From: an uncultured Bacteroidales bacterium
GTDB lineage: Bacteria > Bacteroidota > Bacteroidia > Bacteroidales > Paludibacteraceae
Assembly: GCA_903873355.1 (NCBI GenBank)
Contig: CAIQOG010000476.1
Span: 1-16,695 of the forward strand
Length of the DNA stretch: 16,695 bases
Direction: 5' to 3'
The translations under genes and the position numbers were made by a program. Of this stretch, positions 15,957 through 16,695 are shown piece by piece; the first letter of the stretch is position 1, and each line of letters opens with the position of its first letter. The notes under the pieces were generated by a model. It saw only the letters and a program-made list of their open reading frames with translations. It did no database searches and was not told the DNA's origin.

Positions 15957-16021
15957 AATACTTTATTAAATCCATCCTTGTTTACGGTTCGTGAAATCAG
16001 GATGATTAATCTAAAAACAAA

Positions 16022-16695
16022 ATGATACTATCTGGAAATAAATCAATTTGTTCGCAATTTTGCCGACTATTTTCGGTTTGGATGCTTGCAGCAGGATTTC
16101 TTCTTATCAGCCTGTCAGCAAAAGCTGCTGATCCCATACCCACCAGTACCTGGTCCTTTCCAATTATCTGGAATGTAGACGAACAGGTAAGCTGGTATTT
16201 CGATTTGACAGGAACGAATTTTACGGCAGGTCAGGATGTGTATATGTGGGTTTGGCAACCTTCTGAGCCGGATGCAGGTAACTGGACAAACTCCTCCGAT
16301 TTTGCCAAACTGAAATACGAACCTACAAAAGGAAACATGGTGTGGAGTTTTACGCTTACTCCAACTACATATTTCAAAAAAACGGTGACCGATTTGGCAA
16401 ATTTCGATAATTATTTCTGGATGTTATTAAAATCGAAAGATGGTTCAACTGTAAGTGGTGCATTTAATTTGATGTGTCCACGGGTTCAGATTGGAACTTT
16501 CAAAACTTCGGGAGCTGCGTTGCAGGTATTTCCTTCCAATTTCGGAATTGATACTCCGGTTTCTATTCTGGTAAATACCTCAAAAGCCTATGTGAACGGA
16601 GTGGTAGGTGGTTTAGTTGGAAAAGACTCTATTTTCATGGAAAGCGGTATCAATAATTTTCTGGATGCTCATTTCCTCTTCGACCCAAACAATAT
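16022..16695 (+). CDS. 5' part of a secreted beta-module protein, cut by the window edge
   Basis: An open frame of 224 codons runs from ATG 16022 to the right edge with no stop. The N-terminus (MILSGNKSICSQFCRLFSVW) is a long basic region followed by a hydrophobic stretch (LAAGFLLISL) and a signal peptidase I site after SAKA, residues about 34-36. A beta module follows at about 45-150: VSWYFDLTG, AGQDVYMWVWQPSEPD, WSFTLTPTTYFKKT and YFWMLLKSKDG. It is clearly homologous to the second module of the genes at 2012 and 14748 (for example GQDVYMYAWSPSNPD in the former). A second related segment begins near residue 165. The end, including any T9SS tail or catalytic domain, is outside the window. 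A later Met (residue 21) would also leave a signal sequence, so the exact start is less certain than the gene. Probably a glycan-binding surface protein; the function is not shown by the sequence. Confidence 0.82.
   Translation, partial: MILSGNKSICSQFCRLFSVWMLAAGFLLISLSAKAADPIPTSTWSFPIIWNVDEQVSWYFDLTGTNFTAGQDVYMWVWQPSEPDAGNWTNSSDFAKLKYEPTKGNMVWSFTLTPTTYFKKTVTDLANFDNYFWMLLKSKDGSTVSGAFNLMCPRVQIGTFKTSGAALQVFPSNFGIDTPVSILVNTSKAYVNGVVGGLVGKDSIFMESGINNFLDAHFLFDPNN

Overview
The window looks like a chromosomal segment of a Bacteroidota organism, probably a Bacteroidales/Paludibacter-like anaerobe (this genus guess is weak). The signs are A-rich leaders with no clear Shine-Dalgarno sequence, TAnnTTTG-type promoter candidates, a lipoprotein with acidic residues after the lipobox cysteine, and C-terminal type A sorting domains of the type IX secretion system (T9SS) on five proteins. 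All seven genes lie on the + strand. There are no RNA genes, mobile elements or CRISPR arrays, and no gap exceeds about 205 bases.

Layout. Positions 24-13955 hold four large secreted proteins separated by only 32-64 bases, likely one operon: a GH87-type alpha-1,3-glucanase/mycodextranase; two giant paralogous multimodular SGNH (GDSL) hydrolases; and a GH81 endo-beta-1,3-glucanase with a C-terminal CBM56-like module. After a 204-base AT-rich gap come a small lipoprotein (14160-14684) and a non-catalytic T9SS protein made of two related beta modules (14748-15860). A 161-base leader able to fold into competing hairpins precedes the last gene (16022 to the right edge, cut off). That gene starts with the same beta module and has no stop codon in the window.

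How they may work together. Alpha-1,3-glucan and beta-1,3-glucan are both structural polymers of fungal cell walls, so a GH87 beside a GH81 suggests an extracellular, T9SS-exported set for dismantling fungal walls or similar mixed glucans. The SGNH proteins would remove acyl groups or act on another ester. The beta-module proteins and the lipoprotein would bind glycan at the cell surface. The GH87, GH81 and SGNH assignments rest on visible catalytic motifs with family-typical spacing. The fungal target, the esterase activity and the binding role are inference. No SusC/SusD pair, regulator or transporter is in the window.
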